Shown here: positions 22,502 to 35,384 of the stretch, one piece after another
Layout: every line of letters starts with the position of its first letter
Numbering within the stretch: the first letter of the stretch is position 1
Origin: Adiantum capillus-veneris
Lineage: Eukaryota > Streptophyta > Polypodiopsida > Polypodiales > Pteridaceae
DNA: 64,000 nucleotides
Direction of reading: 5' to 3'
NCBI GenBank assembly: GCA_014529385.2
Contig: CM043954.1
Coordinates: forward strand, 8,249,806-8,313,805
Position numbers and translations under genes: made by a program
Notes under the pieces: generated by a model
Seen by the model: the letters and a program-made list of their open reading frames with translations, nothing else
Told to the model about the DNA's origin: nothing
Databases searched by the model: none

Positions 22502-24022
22502 AAGGGTAGGCCATTGTTTATAGGGAAGGAGGATGTGAAGAACTAGATTGCTGACTTTGAGTGGCATACACCTGGTATGCACATTGTGAATGATGAACCA
22601 AAGCCTTATGTATTTCTTCTTGAATTCAAAGGAGAAGCTCGTATGGTTCAAAAATTTGGAGAAAGACGAAAGGCAATCATGAGAGCAGGTGAGCAAACAC
22701 TTTTTGATAAAGTTGGAAAGAGACTGACAGTTGCAGAAGCGATGACAAAGTTGAGTGGTTTGCAACAAGATGTTCATGCTAGATTTAAAGATTTCTTGAA
22801 ACATTTCAAAGGACTTTGGGTGAAATTAGAGGCGACGTACCAAGTAACACCAAGGTATTTCTTCAAAGTACGACAATTTATGAAATATCTGCATCCAAAT
22901 GTACGGGAGAAGATCGATCAAGAGGACCTTGGTACATTTGAAGAGATATGGAAATTGCTAAGGCCAAGAGGAGGAATATCGAAAGAAGGTGGAGAAAGGT
23001 ATGATACATATTGATCCAGCTGGGGTGCAACCAATGGTTCCTATGGCAATGAATGATAGAGTGGAGTGAGTGGTTCAAGGTTCGGATCTTGTTACAGCTA
23101 GGGCTTTGCATGATCTTGCTAGTCAATTGCAAGAGTTGAAGATTAACATAATGGATAGGAATCAAAGAGAAGAGTGACCAGCTGGGAGAGGGAGGGGATG
23201 AAGGCTGTAGGGAAGATGCTACAATTGTGGTGAAGAGGGTCACTATACCCTTGATTGTCCAAAACCACCAAGAGAGAGAGGAGGGATGTATCATTTATAT
23301 TGATGCGATTGTGGGAGAGGAGAAGAAAATTGTCAAGATCAGGTACTAGAAGCAACACCACCCCAAAAACAACCTCAACCATTTCTTGCAAATGGAGAAG
23401 GTAGGGCTTTCAACATTATTACCCTTGAGTAGTAGGATGTGGATTTCCTAGCCAATAAGAGAGCCAGGCATGATAGGGAGAAAGAGATAGAAGAAGAGAG
23501 GGGAAAAAGAGCAAGGAAGGGAAAGGCTAGAGTAGAAAAGTAGTAAGAGTGGACAACAAAGAAAATTAGGTTCAAAGGACTACCCTCTTGTCCAAGGTGT
23601 TGAAGACTATGATATTGTTGACAACATACAAAATCAACAGGCAAATATATCTTCTGGTCAATTGGTGCCTTTAAATGATAAATTGATGAGGCAATGGTCA
23701 AAGTGTGTAAGTATGCGGCTTCCCTTCAAAAGGGAAAAGCATCAAAGCATGGTGTCATCTTTGAGGGTTGATCACCCTCTATATATGGTGCCAATAGTTG
23801 GAGCTATGTTAGGAAAGAAGACATAAGTGCAAGCATATGTGGATGGTGGTGCCCAAGTGTGTGCCATGACCAAGGCTATCATGAAGGAGGCATGCATCAA
23901 TATTTCAATGAATGGTTCAATACATATGAGGTTGGCCAACCACAAAAAGGCAAGGTGTCTTGGCATAGCTGAAGATGTGAAGATAAAAGTCTTGGAGACT
24001 GCGTGCTTGGCTGATTGCTACT
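22502..24022 (+). pseudogene. gag-protease remnant of a Ty3/gypsy element (element I)
   Basis: The frame at 22577-23014 reads a gag-like segment (TLFDKVGKRLTVAEAMTKLS, then YFFKVRQFMKYLHPNVREKI). A zinc knuckle CYNCGEEGHYTLDC (CX2CX4HX4C) follows in another frame at about 23219-23260. The protease block VDGGAQVCAMTKAIMKEACI with LANHKKARCLGI lies at 23840-23960; the DGG replaces the usual D(S/T)G, as in several plant lineages. The sequence stops near 24022 without RT, so the element is truncated. Multiple stops. Confidence 0.7.
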
Positions 24023-25043
24023 AAGGCGGTCCGGGGCGGGAAACAAGAGCGGAAACCTCTAAACACCCCTCAAGGATCGTGTGCTGCTCAATTAGGGATA
24101 GGGAAACCACAAGCAAGAGAAAGCAATAACAAACCCATAGCCAACAAGTGAAGGGGCACCATCTAGTTATGGGATGCAAATTAGGATGCAAAAGATATTT
24201 TGTCACGACCAAGAGGGGGCACAAAAACACACACACAAGCAATCTTACATCAAGACACACCAAATGACACGAGAGAGCCGGAGCAAAGGGAAGAGATAGA
24301 GAGGAATGGAGTTTTGTGCAAATAATCAATTGAGAACTTGCAAGGTAAGGTTGTTTACTATCACACTATCACGGAGCTTGCATAAACTAAACCAAAAAAT
24401 AGTGAATGGTAAACATTGCTAGCATACACGAACTATCTAGGGTGTAGGAAACCTCTCACCACAAGACCCTCTTACAATGAACAAGAAACCTGGCAATGAA
24501 AACACACTAAACACTTTCTCAAACAAGCTCAAATGACGGAACTTAAAAGATACGAGTCACCTTGCATTCACCAAACCACATGGCACAAGTGAAAGGATGA
24601 CGATTCTAGAACCAAGACACGCCTTTGAGACACCAAAGCCTCAAATTGTTGAAAACAGAAGAGCATATACAATAGTGGTTTTGAGGTTTTATAACTCACA
24701 CTCTCTCAATTACTATGCATACCACCAAAGCTTATCTCATGCCAAGTGTGAGGCGCTCACAAAGTGGTTGCTACACCTAAGTCTCTCCTCATGCCTATAG
24801 TGTTGGGGTGTTATGTGAGAGCTTGGGGATGATTTACGAGAAGGAGAGGGGACTATTTAAAGGTTGGAGACCCCTCATTAATATTATTATTAACCTAATT
24901 TACACGGTAAAAAAATTAAGATTAGGATTTCTTCTGAATATCAAAGCATTGAGGGCCTTCTTTGTGAGTCATGGATGTGGGCTCAAGAGAAAGGAATTAT
25001 TGATGGTAGATAGGGTGAAATTAGAGAGTTAAGGAAGGGGGCA

Positions 25044-25057
25044 GGGGGGGGGGGGGG

Positions 25058-25104
<47 letters not shown>
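25044..25104. repeat. G17 run followed by (AG)22
   Basis: Seventeen G at 25044-25060 and then pure AG repeats to 25104. Confidence 0.96.
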
Positions 25105-25110
<6 letters not shown>

Positions 25111-25651
25111 TACTATGTACATGTCTTGAGGTGAGGTGTCTTTTAAGGCTAGGTCAATGGATATTTTTTGTTACTAGGTTAGTGGCTAGTGTTAGCAATC
25201 ACTAAAAGGTTAATGATATATTTACAATGGATAGAATGAGGTAGATGGTTGAAGGAAGGTGGGTAGATGAAGTGAGGGAATCCTTGTGATGGTGAATCTT
25301 TGAAGAATTTTTGGACTTGTGTAGGATCTCAAAACGACTTCCGATCCTCTTCTTCTTCTCTTCTTACGTGGTCGTTGCCAAGGTTGAATCATCACAATGA
25401 AAATACCAATGTTTGTTGATGACAATCCCCAATTAGCAGAGATTTAGCATGGTTTTACATGCTAAATGTTATGTATATAGAGAAGAGGTAAGAAGGAATT
25501 GTAATTTAGAGGTAATAAAGGGAGGCATAGAGATGGTCTATGTACATGTAGTGTTCATATGAGATCTATGGAGGTGAGGGGGGAGATTAATGGTTAAGAG
25601 ATTGAGAGAAACCATGGAAGGTGCAGTTTTGAGGAAGGGATAGAGAGAAAT

Positions 25652-25653
<2 letters not shown>

Positions 25654-25720
<67 letters not shown>

Positions 25721-25733
25721 GGGGGGGGGGGGG
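25654..25733. repeat. (GT)32 run followed by G16
   Basis: Pure GT dinucleotides to 25717 and then sixteen G at 25718-25733. Histidine/threonine-repeat open frames on the minus strand are artefacts. Confidence 0.96.
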
Positions 25734-26771
25734 AAATGTGAAGGAAGGTGAAAGAAGACTAGGGTGACTTGTGAGAAAAAGTGTGCAGGGTCCACCGACA
25801 AAATCAATTCTCACCGGTGGTAGCTTTAGAAATTATGAAACATTTTGAGGTGACTATTTAATATGTAAGCTAAACATTTTATTTTGATCACTTCCTCAAA
25901 TTTAGAGTGGAGGTTGACACCAAAAACCCCACAAAAATATATGTTTTTTCTCCTACGAAAGTCTTCACTAGCCCCCCTTTTGTAAAATTTGCATAATCCT
26001 CCAAGAGTGAGCCCCTCCTTGCATGAGAGCATGACCTAATAGTTTATTGAGGATCTAAAAATATGCATGGATTAAGATTATTCATAAATATGATATATAG
26101 ATATGATGGAAAAAAACAAGTTAGTATATAAATAATATATGGAATCTAAAATAGTGTCAGCTGTATATAAATATATAATGAAAAAAAGAAGTATAGGGAA
26201 TTAAATGAGGAGACCCTCATTTTTTTTAATTAATTTATGACTATTTACAAGAAGTAAAAAAAAATGCATGTAGAAAAACGATAATTTAGTAAAAGGGAAT
26301 GACTAGGTGAAATGTATTTCTGTGTCTTTTTCTCGCAGTGAATTCACACCAAGATTTAGAGAGGCTTGCATGAATATTTCTATATGGAATAAAGAGTATG
26401 AAAAATGGTAAGAAAACTGGTGGTAATCGTGAGCCAATGTGCATACCATACTTAGGCAAATAACACACACCTAAGTAAAAATACTTAAATAAATACCAAA
26501 TAATTATAATAAAAAACCCCTATATTTATGTCTTATATACAATGAAATATTTACACATAAATAGACCATAATACATTCTTATTTCTTTTTTTGGCTCAAC
26601 TAGCCCATTGACTAGCTAGCTGAGGGTTTTTAAGGAGATATAGGAAAAGTCCCCTAATTCACACACGCCTATATATAACGAAAAGGTGAGGATAGCCATA
26701 GTGTTTGAGTGATTTTGGTAGGGTGAGGTAGCTCACTATGGCAATTCTGGATAGCCAAAAAACAAATATCA

Positions 26772-26784
26772 TTAGCCCTCCCCC
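26772..26784 (-). other. polypurine tract of element H
   Basis: Minus strand GGGGGAGGGCTAA immediately before a TG-starting LTR end at 26771. Confidence 0.6.
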
Positions 26785-26799
26785 AGGATGATGGTACAT

Positions 26800-27702
26800 T
26801 CATGTGCCATCAAAAGGCATTTTTGCCAATGAGAGTGGTTCCAAGCTATTTGCAATGTTTTGTGTCCCAAACAAGTCTTCATTTTGTAGTTTTTCCTCAC
26901 CTTGTCTTGAACTACTGACAGAAACCAAACTACAAGACTTACAAGATGATATAGCTTCTTGGTGATACTCTTGCAGATCCTTTGGTACAGTGCAACTTAC
27001 GTAGGGCTTTAGTTGGTACCCATTCACCTTCTTAGGATGCTCGTTGCCATCTAAATCCGTGGGATGATATGAGCTTAAATTAAAAGATTCTTTGAACACA
27101 TATAGACTTTACCATCTGGTGTTGAATTTGACATCAAACCTATTGTCAAGTCGATTGTCATACCTTAGCGCCAGCCCACCTTCCTTGATACCCTTGTCAT
27201 TGACCTTCTTATCAAGCTTCTCCTTTGCTTGCATAGCTTTCCTCTTGTAGCACTTGTAAGCTATTTCTCTTTTCCACTCAAGCTCAGCTAAGGTAAGAAG
27301 TTGATCCATCCATACTTGTTGTTGATTATCTTGTGCTCGTTTTCCATGAAGTCGCATTGTTGGAATGTTGAGCTCAATTGGATGCACAACCACTTGACCA
27401 TACACCAAGTGAAATGGCGTGAACTCTGTGGCCTCCCTATATGTGGTTCGATACACCCATAATTCCCCATCCAAAAAGTCATCCCACAACTTTGTCTTGT
27501 TCTTCACCATCTTTTTGATGGTTCTTACAATGACCCCATTAGCCTTCTCCACCAAACCATTTGACTACGGATAGTAGGGTGTGCTATGACGATGTAGAAT
27601 GTGAATCTCTTCACAAACATCCATAAGTAAACCCTACCTAAACCCTGGATCATTATCAGAAACAATTTCCAAAGGTGTGACAAATCTATAACAGATGTGA
27701 GT
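26800..27702 (-). pseudogene. element H integrase, C-terminal half
   Basis: Minus strand: TPLEIVSDNDPGF (27660-27700) is the second catalytic aspartate block. MVEKANGVIVRTIKKMVKN holds the catalytic glutamate (E3 of the frame starting at 27555). LWVYRTTYREATEFTPFHLV and LDGNEHPKKVNGYQLKPYV are the typical C-terminal blocks of Athila/Tat-type integrase. Stops and frameshifts occur at 27560-27640 and 27109. The N-terminal half lies at 53688-54250, 26 kb away, because solo LTR F was inserted in the core. Confidence 0.85.
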
Positions 27703-28606
27703 TGTAACATTTAATGGCCTAATAACTTATGTGTAGCGGAAATTAGCATGAACATAGTGGGCATTTCATTAGAATAGATTCCTAATGAGAATTACAAGAG
27801 TGCTTGGGTGGAGAGAGCAACAAAAAGCATAACACCTAGTTAGATACCATCGACAATACTTTCAAAAGAGAGAGCAATTAAGCTATTGACAACAGTTGAG
27901 GAACGAATTTTCATGGAGCCGGTCCCCCCTCCAAAAGGCTTTGTATTATGGTTTCTCCCATCAAGAGAGACATTGTACAATACAATTCTTTGTGTTCCTT
28001 CAAGACTAGCTAGTGCAATGAAGATGGAAACTTCATGCACTAAGCAAAACACTTAACAAACACAACTTGAATTATCCCCGTTCTCAGACCCAAGACCTCA
28101 CACACCTTCGAAGATGGTGAGAGCTAGCAGGGTATGAGAGTAGATTGAGAGGAAGGAGTATCTTACGAGAAAGATGTACATCTCCTCACATAATCACTCA
28201 TATTAGCATAGCTTAGCTTAGTAATTAGCTTGGTAGAGAAGATGAGCATGCATTGAAGCTTGGCTCTTGGTTGGATTTGCATCCACATGCCAAGAGAGTG
28301 TTGATGTAGGCTTCTATCTCACAAGCTTGGAGTAGGTGATGAGTTCTCCATTAAAGCTTGGGAAGAGATAGTCTTCTCTTTCTTCACACATGAGCTTGTG
28401 TGAGTGTGTGTGTGATAATGTCTTGCAACAATCAGCCCCCTCTCTCTCTTGGGCAAGCCCTCTTGCTAATTGCTCTTGCTGAAGCCTCATTGGCCCTCCC
28501 CAAGTCAAGCCAATTACAATTAAGCAGCATAAGTGATAGCCTTCTGACATGTGTCCCCCTTTCCCCTTTTGTGAGAGCTTTAGGTAATTAAATAATTAAA
28601 CTAAAC
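27703..28606 (-). repeat. solo LTR F, left part
   Basis: Begins TGTAACATTT at 27703 directly after the target duplication TGAGT (27698-27702). It is continued at 53007 after removal of element C. On the minus strand it is the 3' part of an LTR related to that of chromovirus E. It is not coding; a GT-rich patch and CTCTCT run occur at 28398-28450. Confidence 0.8.
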
Positions 28607-29548
28607 TGTTGAGCCAGCAGAGGATCACACCCACATTTTTGCTCACACTCATCATTTTGTAACCATTGATTGTAATAAATGTCTTTCCGACATTAATTTT
28701 GATTTGAGCCATTCATTAAGTAACGGGACTCAATTGAGTTTCCAGCTTGTAATCCCGAAGTAATTTCACTTGCTGATGTAATTGGTTAGAGATATTCTCA
28801 CCTCCAAGGCTGAGGTATATAAGCCAAAGTTTTTGTAACCTAAGGGGATTCAGATTATTGATCAAAGTGAGTTTTTGAGCGCCGTGACTGTGTCTGAGAG
28901 AGAGTGAGTGAGAGAGAGAGAGTCTTATCTACTTGCTACGCGAGCTACGGAGCCGCCATTGGAGAAGCAACACCGCCATTGTCTTAGCAAAGGCGAGAGC
29001 TACGCACAGATACCAAGAGTGCACGCTATCGGCTTCTATGTGTGGTAAGTTCCTACGAGCTTCGGTGTGAAATTTCTTCCAGCTCGTGTGTCGGAATGGA
29101 GCGTGCAGCATATCTATAGAACCACAACAAGTAGAGCTACACATTGGTACCATCGGGGTCAAGTTTCGATCACCTGTATTTTTCGGCGTGTCTTCATACG
29201 CGTTTACCGCACGGAGTGGTTATAGGTTGATTTTGCAGTTCAAGTCTTTAGGGTGTTGTTCTTACCTAGTTTTTAGACTTCCCCTTGAGTTTGAGATCGA
29301 TTCAACGATTCTAGATCCTGTTTCGTATAGCATTCGTTCGTAGTACGGATTTCAGTCACTTGCGTATTTTAGAACTTAGATTGGATTTCCTTAGTAGTGA
29401 TTGTCGTTAGAAGGTCGAGTAGGTGATTTGACACCCACCTGGTTGTTTCCATGCGCCTGAGGGTCAAGCTCCGTCCTCGTCTGACAAATTCTGTTGTTGG
29501 TTGAGTTCTCGCTATTTAGCTTCCGCTAGCGGCGTAACCGCCTTAACA
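28607..29548 (+). repeat. 5' LTR of element C
   Basis: 942 bp. TATATAAG at 28816-28823 is a TATA-box candidate; a GA-rich tract follows at 28898-28922. Contains CATACGCGT (29195-29203), a half-site of the element's internal palindrome. Confidence 0.96.
28816..28823 (+). promoter_or_regulatory. TATA-box candidate of the C LTR
   Basis: TATATAAG, about 210 bp into the LTR, present also at 52271-52278 in the 3' copy. Confidence 0.6.
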
Positions 29549-29550
29549 TT

Positions 29551-29568
29551 TGGCGCCGCTGCCGGGGA
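29551..29568 (+). other. PBS of element C
   Basis: TGGCGCCGCTGCCGGGGA, two bases after the LTR. It is close to the TGGCGCCGTTGCCGGGGA site that is typical of plant Athila/Tat elements and is attributed to tRNA-Asp. Confidence 0.88.
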
Positions 29569-30972
29569 CGAGAGCCCTAAGTAGGTGACCTTAGACTAAT
29601 CCTACAAGGTGAGTTGTATAAACTACTTTGTATACTTTAGTTAGAAAAGATCTAGGAGTGGTGGACTCTGAAGATCTCGAGAGATACTAGGAAGTGGGGT
29701 ATTCCTAGGTCTTCCGTGTTGACAGTATTTTTAGTTTAGCTTAGATTTGTTTGTTGTTTTGTTGGTGTTGAGTAGTTGTTGATAGAAGAAGAATTTGCTA
29801 GTCCGTGAGTGACAGTGGATATCTTTAAAATCACAATTACCAAACCCATTTTATGATTAGGAATAGCTTAGGTAGGACTTCATTTGATCCTGATCTAGAG
29901 CTAGTAATCATTGGAGTATTTGCTTGATATGGTTGATTGCATGTTAGATCACTAAACCGTCGAGTTAGTAGTGAAACTTGCAATAAACAAAAGTCAGAGA
30001 AATTTTCTGTGTATCTGGGAGCTGCTGAGCACTTGAGAAAGCTTTAGGAAGGATTCTGTGCCAAAAAACTGGAAATCTGCAACTTTAGACATCATACGCG
30101 TATGATGTCTAAATGACCAAACAGAGACCAAAACAAAAATTTTGACTTTACCAGAGTGTTCAAAAGGGGGGTTATATCCTAATTTCAACTTAAAACAAGA
30201 GCATTAACACTCAAAGAAACCCAAAAAGACAAGTCGGAGTCCAAGAAACGCAAAGAATAGGAATTTTTGGATTCAGATCTTGTTTTTACATTCAAACCTG
30301 ACAAAAACACTTGAAACTCAATTATAAACATTGGAGAAGGCTTAAAACCAAAAATAGTCAAAATCTGGGACAAAAGACATCATACGCGTATAATGTCTTT
30401 TAGCACATCCATTGCTTATTTTTTATATCTGACCTGACAAAATTGTTACAAACACTGTAGAAAGCATAAATGTCAAGTCTTGACCCAAATTGATGAAAAA
30501 GACATCATACGCGTATGATGTCTTTGACCTAATTTTGGACATATTTTGGTACTTTGCCAACACAGATCCATTGTAATAGCTGTCTAGAGGTTATATTTCA
30601 AGTTTCATCCCATTTGGATCACAATTGACCCAAAACGAGTCAAAAGCGGAAAATTGCCAAGAAAAGCCTAAATTAGCCATAACTTGCTCAAACAGAGTTC
30701 AAACTGAATTTTGTGAGTGGACAGAGCATAAGGGGGCTACTGAGAGTGAGCATAACCAAAATAGTCCAAATCTGTGAAAAAAGACATCATACGCGTATAA
30801 TGTCTTTTTCAGCATAACTGCAACAAAATTCTCACTTGATGAAACAGAAGTTGTCCAACTGACAAGATTAAACAATTGACCAAGTATCAATCAGTTTGGA
30901 TCAATTCTGACCACAAAAACTTGGGAAAACAAATTGCCGAGACGGAAAAGTTAAAGTCCTTTAGGGGAATTG
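29569..30972 (+). other. leader of element C
   Basis: About 1.4 kb of A-rich, gene-free sequence between PBS and the gag ATG. Its only conspicuous feature is the four-copy palindrome series (30084-30809). Confidence 0.85.
30084..30809. repeat. palindrome array 1: four copies in the gag leader
   Basis: A 22-bp core whose inner 20 bases are ACATCATACGCGTATGATGT lies at 30088-30109, 30376-30397, 30501-30522 and 30783-30804. Copies 1 and 3 are perfect and extend to 30 and 28 bp of dyad symmetry. Copies 2 and 4 share one G-to-A change in the right arm. Centre spacings are 288, 125 and 282 nt. The last core ends 168 nt before the gag ATG. Confidence 0.97.
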
Positions 30973-33900
30973 ATGAATTTGAGATCGGGCAGGAATCTCC
31001 AGAATAACCAACCAAAACAAGGGGAACAAGCAAGTGTCATATCAACCGAGGGAAGTGTAAACCAAAGTTGGGTGCAACCATTAGAGCCGATCTTTGAAGG
31101 AAGTGTTTCTGATACTTCTTCGGAGAGATCTTACGAGATTTTCACCGAACACTTGGAACACTTGAACCTGAACAACAGAGAAAATATGGCAGCAGGATCA
31201 TCAAACCCTTCCGCCACAATGAAGCTATTGTTCATAAAATACCAGTACGACAATGAGCAAGGTGCCAAGATCTACAAAGATGGAATGGACCGCTATTGTG
31301 TAAAGATAGAAGATAGACCTAGTGAGTTCAAGGACTTAGTGCCTGTGAGCTATAGCGGAGATAGATATCTAGATGACGAGGGTACCATGTACTTGGTAGT
31401 CCTAAACCCTAACATTGTGGACAAGTGGGGATTGATGGGCACCAAAGCCAAAGTAGATGAAGAACTTGAGGAGAAAGCACCAATAATGAACTTCCCTGAT
31501 GCGAGGTTAAGAAGAGAGAATGAAACTACAAGGATCAACACTGATAACATCTATGTGGGGCTATACAAATATAATAATGGGGAGCAAGATCTCTATTATA
31601 GATGTGAAGAACCCTACACCGGAGAGTTGACAGACCAAAAAAGACTTTATGTCTTTACCTACACAGAGGGATCGGAAGTGAAAATTGCCGCTTACGACAA
31701 GTATGGGAGGCAATACTCAACAATGGGCAAGAAAGAATTAGAAGGATATACATACTTTGGGGGACCACTACATCAGTATTATGTTACTTCTAGCTCACAA
31801 AGACCAGCACCAACAAATGGAGTGCAAAACCCAATGACAACAGGAGGACAAAGAACTCAGGTTGCTGACTCTTTCAGTCAACCTCAGTACTCGAAGCCCG
31901 GACCAATGGGATCATTACATTCCAGAGAGTCAATGGATACGAATCGAGGTAGTGCAGTTCCAATCCCCACGTATACCACTCCAGGTCCAAGGTTCGAAGC
32001 GGAACCATCACATTTACCTCCTAGTAGTAGATTCAGGGCAGGGGAACCGACAAGGGTAACCCATGAAGTCCATGATGCTAGAGAAAGCTTTAGCCGGGAC
32101 ACAGGAGCAATGAGATTGGTAGCAGACCATAGACGTATGAGACCATCTCAAGTAGCCAAGTGTATGCCAAAGAAGTATGGTGGTTCAGGAGATCCGTATG
32201 CACATGTGTCACTCTTTAAGCAAGTCTTAAGAGCTGAGCAGATAACAGATTTCCATACACAATACGAGGGATTTGGTCTTACTCTAGAAGGTACGGCATT
32301 GACATGGTTTCAACCACTGAACATAGGGGGATTCCATGACATTGACCATTTGCTAAGAGAGTTTGCTGAGGAATTCTCAAAACGAGGGATTAAGCACAAT
32401 ACGGTCTCACAAATATATGCTTTTAAACAGAGAGAACACGAAAAAGTGAAGGAAGCTTCACTTCGCTTCAAACAATACATTGAGAGATGTCCAGTACGTG
32501 AACGACCACAAGATGACAGACTATCTGTTCTCTTTATTGAAGGATTGAGAAACGACACTCTCAAGAAGGACTTGCACTTGAAAGCTTGTACAAGTTTCGA
32601 GCAAGTAACGAGAGAAGCATTGTACTTAGTGGATAACTGTACGGTTTATGGAGAGGTGTCAGCGGATACAGATTTTGCATCCAGTAGCTCTTCCTCCGTA
32701 GCGAGCGAGACTACCACTAAAAAGAATGTTCAAACAACAACCATGCCAAATGTAGAGCAAATGATAGAAGATGCTCTAAAAAGGATGGCACCATACCAAA
32801 AACCATTGCCAAAAACACTGAAATGGTGTGCTATTGAACAAAAATGGACAAACCATCCAACAGAGGAGTGCTATTACAACAAGGGTATGTAAGGGAGCGT
32901 CAGTATGCACCTCCTGCTCAATTAGCACCACCTCAGGTACATCCAGTACCTCGATACCCAACGGGAAATGTACCAGGACCTATGGGGATAGAAAGACCGC
33001 AACCGGTATTGGGACAACAACCACCTTTACCAGGAGCAAGACCAGTGGGCATTAGATATGCACCAACCTTAGAGAATCAGGAAGAACAAGCCTTAGTGCC
33101 TGTTCAAGCCTATTATGAAGAATCTGGTGCACACATGTCTCCAACTGTGTATTACCCACCAGAAGAACCCAAACAACCAGAACCATGGGGCATGATTGGG
33201 AATGTTGGAATACCAACAGTTACAAGTGCTTCTGATGAAGAGAGATACAATTTGGACGCAAGAACATTGATGTTCATAGCTCATGGAGGGTTAACAGGAC
33301 AAAGACCATCCTATCCACAAAGGACGAATCAAATGGGACCAAGACCAGCACTAGGACCCTGTTACAAGTGTGGAGGTGACCATCTGATGAATGTTTGTCC
33401 ACATACGGAAATCATTAGAATTAACGCTTATTGCACTGAGTGTGGGGTTACTCACTTCATTGAGGATTGTTCAAAGAATCCAAACAAAGTGCAAAAGACG
33501 ACATTGAATATGCTAGAAACTATTCCTACCAGCAGTGGGTCTGAAAATGAAACTCTGATACCAACGCAAGTTGTTACTAGAGCTCAAGCTAAGAAAACCA
33601 CTAGAGAACCTGAGAATGGAAAGTTAGCGACTGAAGTGGTTAGTCAAGGACCGCGGAGTCAGAGAAACACATGGAAAGCTAGAAAAGCACGCATGAAGTT
33701 GAGAAAAGAACGTGAAGACGCTATTCTAGCTGAGGAACTAAAGCAAACTAAAGATAGATTAGAAAAACTTGAGAGTCAAAACGGGAAACGAGAGATGAGC
33801 CCGGAAAGAACGAAACAAAAGAGTATCAAAGAAACAACGAGCTTAAGCTCAGGGGGATCAGTGCTAGTCGACAAAGTACACGAACCATTGGACGCACTGA

Positions 33901-34385
33901 TGAGAGCTTACGAAGCTAGGTTAAAGAACAACCAAACACAAGAACAGAGGTGGATGACATACCCAAACGCGGAATTGAAAAAGCAGAGACTTGAAATGTG
34001 CCAGAGAATGATCGAGACTGCACAAGCCTTATTAGAACCACCAAGAGAAACAATGAATTGTGGAACGAAAAACCCAATTCAGCAAGAGACTATCATTTCA
34101 CGGGTAGCTGAAAAGATTCCCAGTGCACAAAAGCCTGAAAATACACACAAGGATGACCGTATAGTGTTGAACACAACCGATCAAGAGATAGAGAGTTTTC
34201 ATCCAGTCATACAGAGGTCTTACGGAAGAGATGAGGATTACAATGAATTTTGGAAACAAGTGAGAGAGGCAAACTTTGCAAACGGGCTAAGTTGCCAAGC
34301 TAATCAGACAAATTGGGAAAAGGACATCAGGAATCCTCCCATAGTGGAATTTGAGGCAGGATCTCAAGTGGACTTGGATCTGTAA
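30973..34385 (+). pseudogene. element C gag, broken by one base
   Basis: I start at ATG 30973 (MNLRSGR; the open frame itself begins one codon earlier at TTG). The first frame runs to 32892 and the second covers 32844-34385. Residues 1-290 form an extra N-terminal region with KIYKDGMDRYCVKIEDRPSE and YTYFGGPLHQYYVTSSS. The Retrotrans_gag core spans about residues 385-560 (KKYGGSGDPYAHVSLFKQVL, EGFGLTLEGTALTWFQPLN). Downstream are two short CX2CX3HX4C knuckles, CYKCGGDHLMNVC (33363-33401) and CTECGVTHFIEDC, and a lysine/glutamate-rich coiled coil (33690-33790). A G-run is one base shorter than in elements A and D near 32885, causing the break. Gag would build the particle and bind RNA. Confidence 0.88.
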
Positions 34386-34470
34386 TCTTACTGGGGAGAT
34401 GGGGGCTCAGTTAGAGCAATGGAGAGCAAACCTCATTCACTGAATACCTTACCTTCATACTTCAGAGAGT

Positions 34471-35373
34471 ATGAAGAAAAATCCGAGATTAGAGCACTTC
34501 CCTCACGAAGTCTCATCAGAAAAAATCATGGACTCGCAAGGATTGATAGAGATCTTGTCAACACCAGTGACATGCACTATCACTCTAGCTGAGCTTTTGA
34601 GGCTAAGACCACATATGTGGACTGCTGTAGGAAAATGCTTGGAGAAATTTGGGATAAAAGACCCCACATCGAGACTACAAGAGGGTATACAAGAGCTGAG
34701 CAAACCACAAAAGAACGCTAAGCCTGTACCCTTAAACAAGGTCGGAGAGTATTGCGAAGGTGAAGAGGGGAATACAACCTTAGCAGTTGAATTCCAAGGA
34801 GTGAACACAATGGCAATACTAGACAGCGGAGCTGGGGTAGCCATTGCTACAAAAGAAATCTGGAAAAAATGGGGGAAACCAGCAATAAGGAAGACTAGGT
34901 TGAAACTCCAATTAGCAGATGGACACATGGAGAAACCTATGGGGTTATTAGAGAAAGTCGTAGTGACTTCTTGCGGCATTGAATACGAACATACTTTTGC
35001 TATTGTCGATTTTGGCAAGGAGAATAACTATGATATCATACTGGGAAGACCATTCATGAGACAGTTGAAAATGGTCCAGGATTGGGGCTACGATCACATA
35101 TACCTGAGAAATATGGAAACCACTACACGTGTGAACCTGAAAGACCATAGCTACAAAGATGTGAACCGAACACCGGTAGAGGAGTTTGATTCAGCTACTT
35201 TGGCGAGATCCGAATTTCCAGCCTCGTTAGGTAAGCCCAAGGAGTTATGGATGTGTGGGGCCTCGAAATGTGGAAGTCTGAGGCGAGAAGAATATGTTTT
35301 AGAAAGGGCTATCGAAGACGAAACTTATATAGGAGAACCCTTTCCAGAGCACACGCTTGAACCATTATTCTAG
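34471..35373 (+). pseudogene. element C protease 1
   Basis: Retropepsin-like aspartic protease following gag. The catalytic signature is MAILDSGAGVAIATKEI (D118-S-G). LKLQLADGHMEKPMG and a flap-side CGIEYEHTFAIVDFG follow, with NYDIILGRPFMRQLKMVQDW providing the ILGRPF block. N-terminal residues 20-60 (MDSQGLIEILSTPVTCTITL) are shared with elements A and D. The frame ends at 35371 and the sequence carries on in another frame from about 35390, so a frameshift separates it from the linker to RT. The protein is close to full length. Confidence 0.9.
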
Positions 35374-35384
35374 CAACCCTAGAT

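Larger units (their letters stand above)
24023..26771. other. unassigned interval, right part probably the 3' LTR of element H
   Basis: No recognised coding region. Sequence immediately left of 26771 reads, on the minus strand, TGATATTTG... right after a purine tract, so the right portion is likely H's 3' LTR with its far end unresolved. It contains the two microsatellites listed next and very A/T-rich sequence at 26040-26600. Confidence 0.45.
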
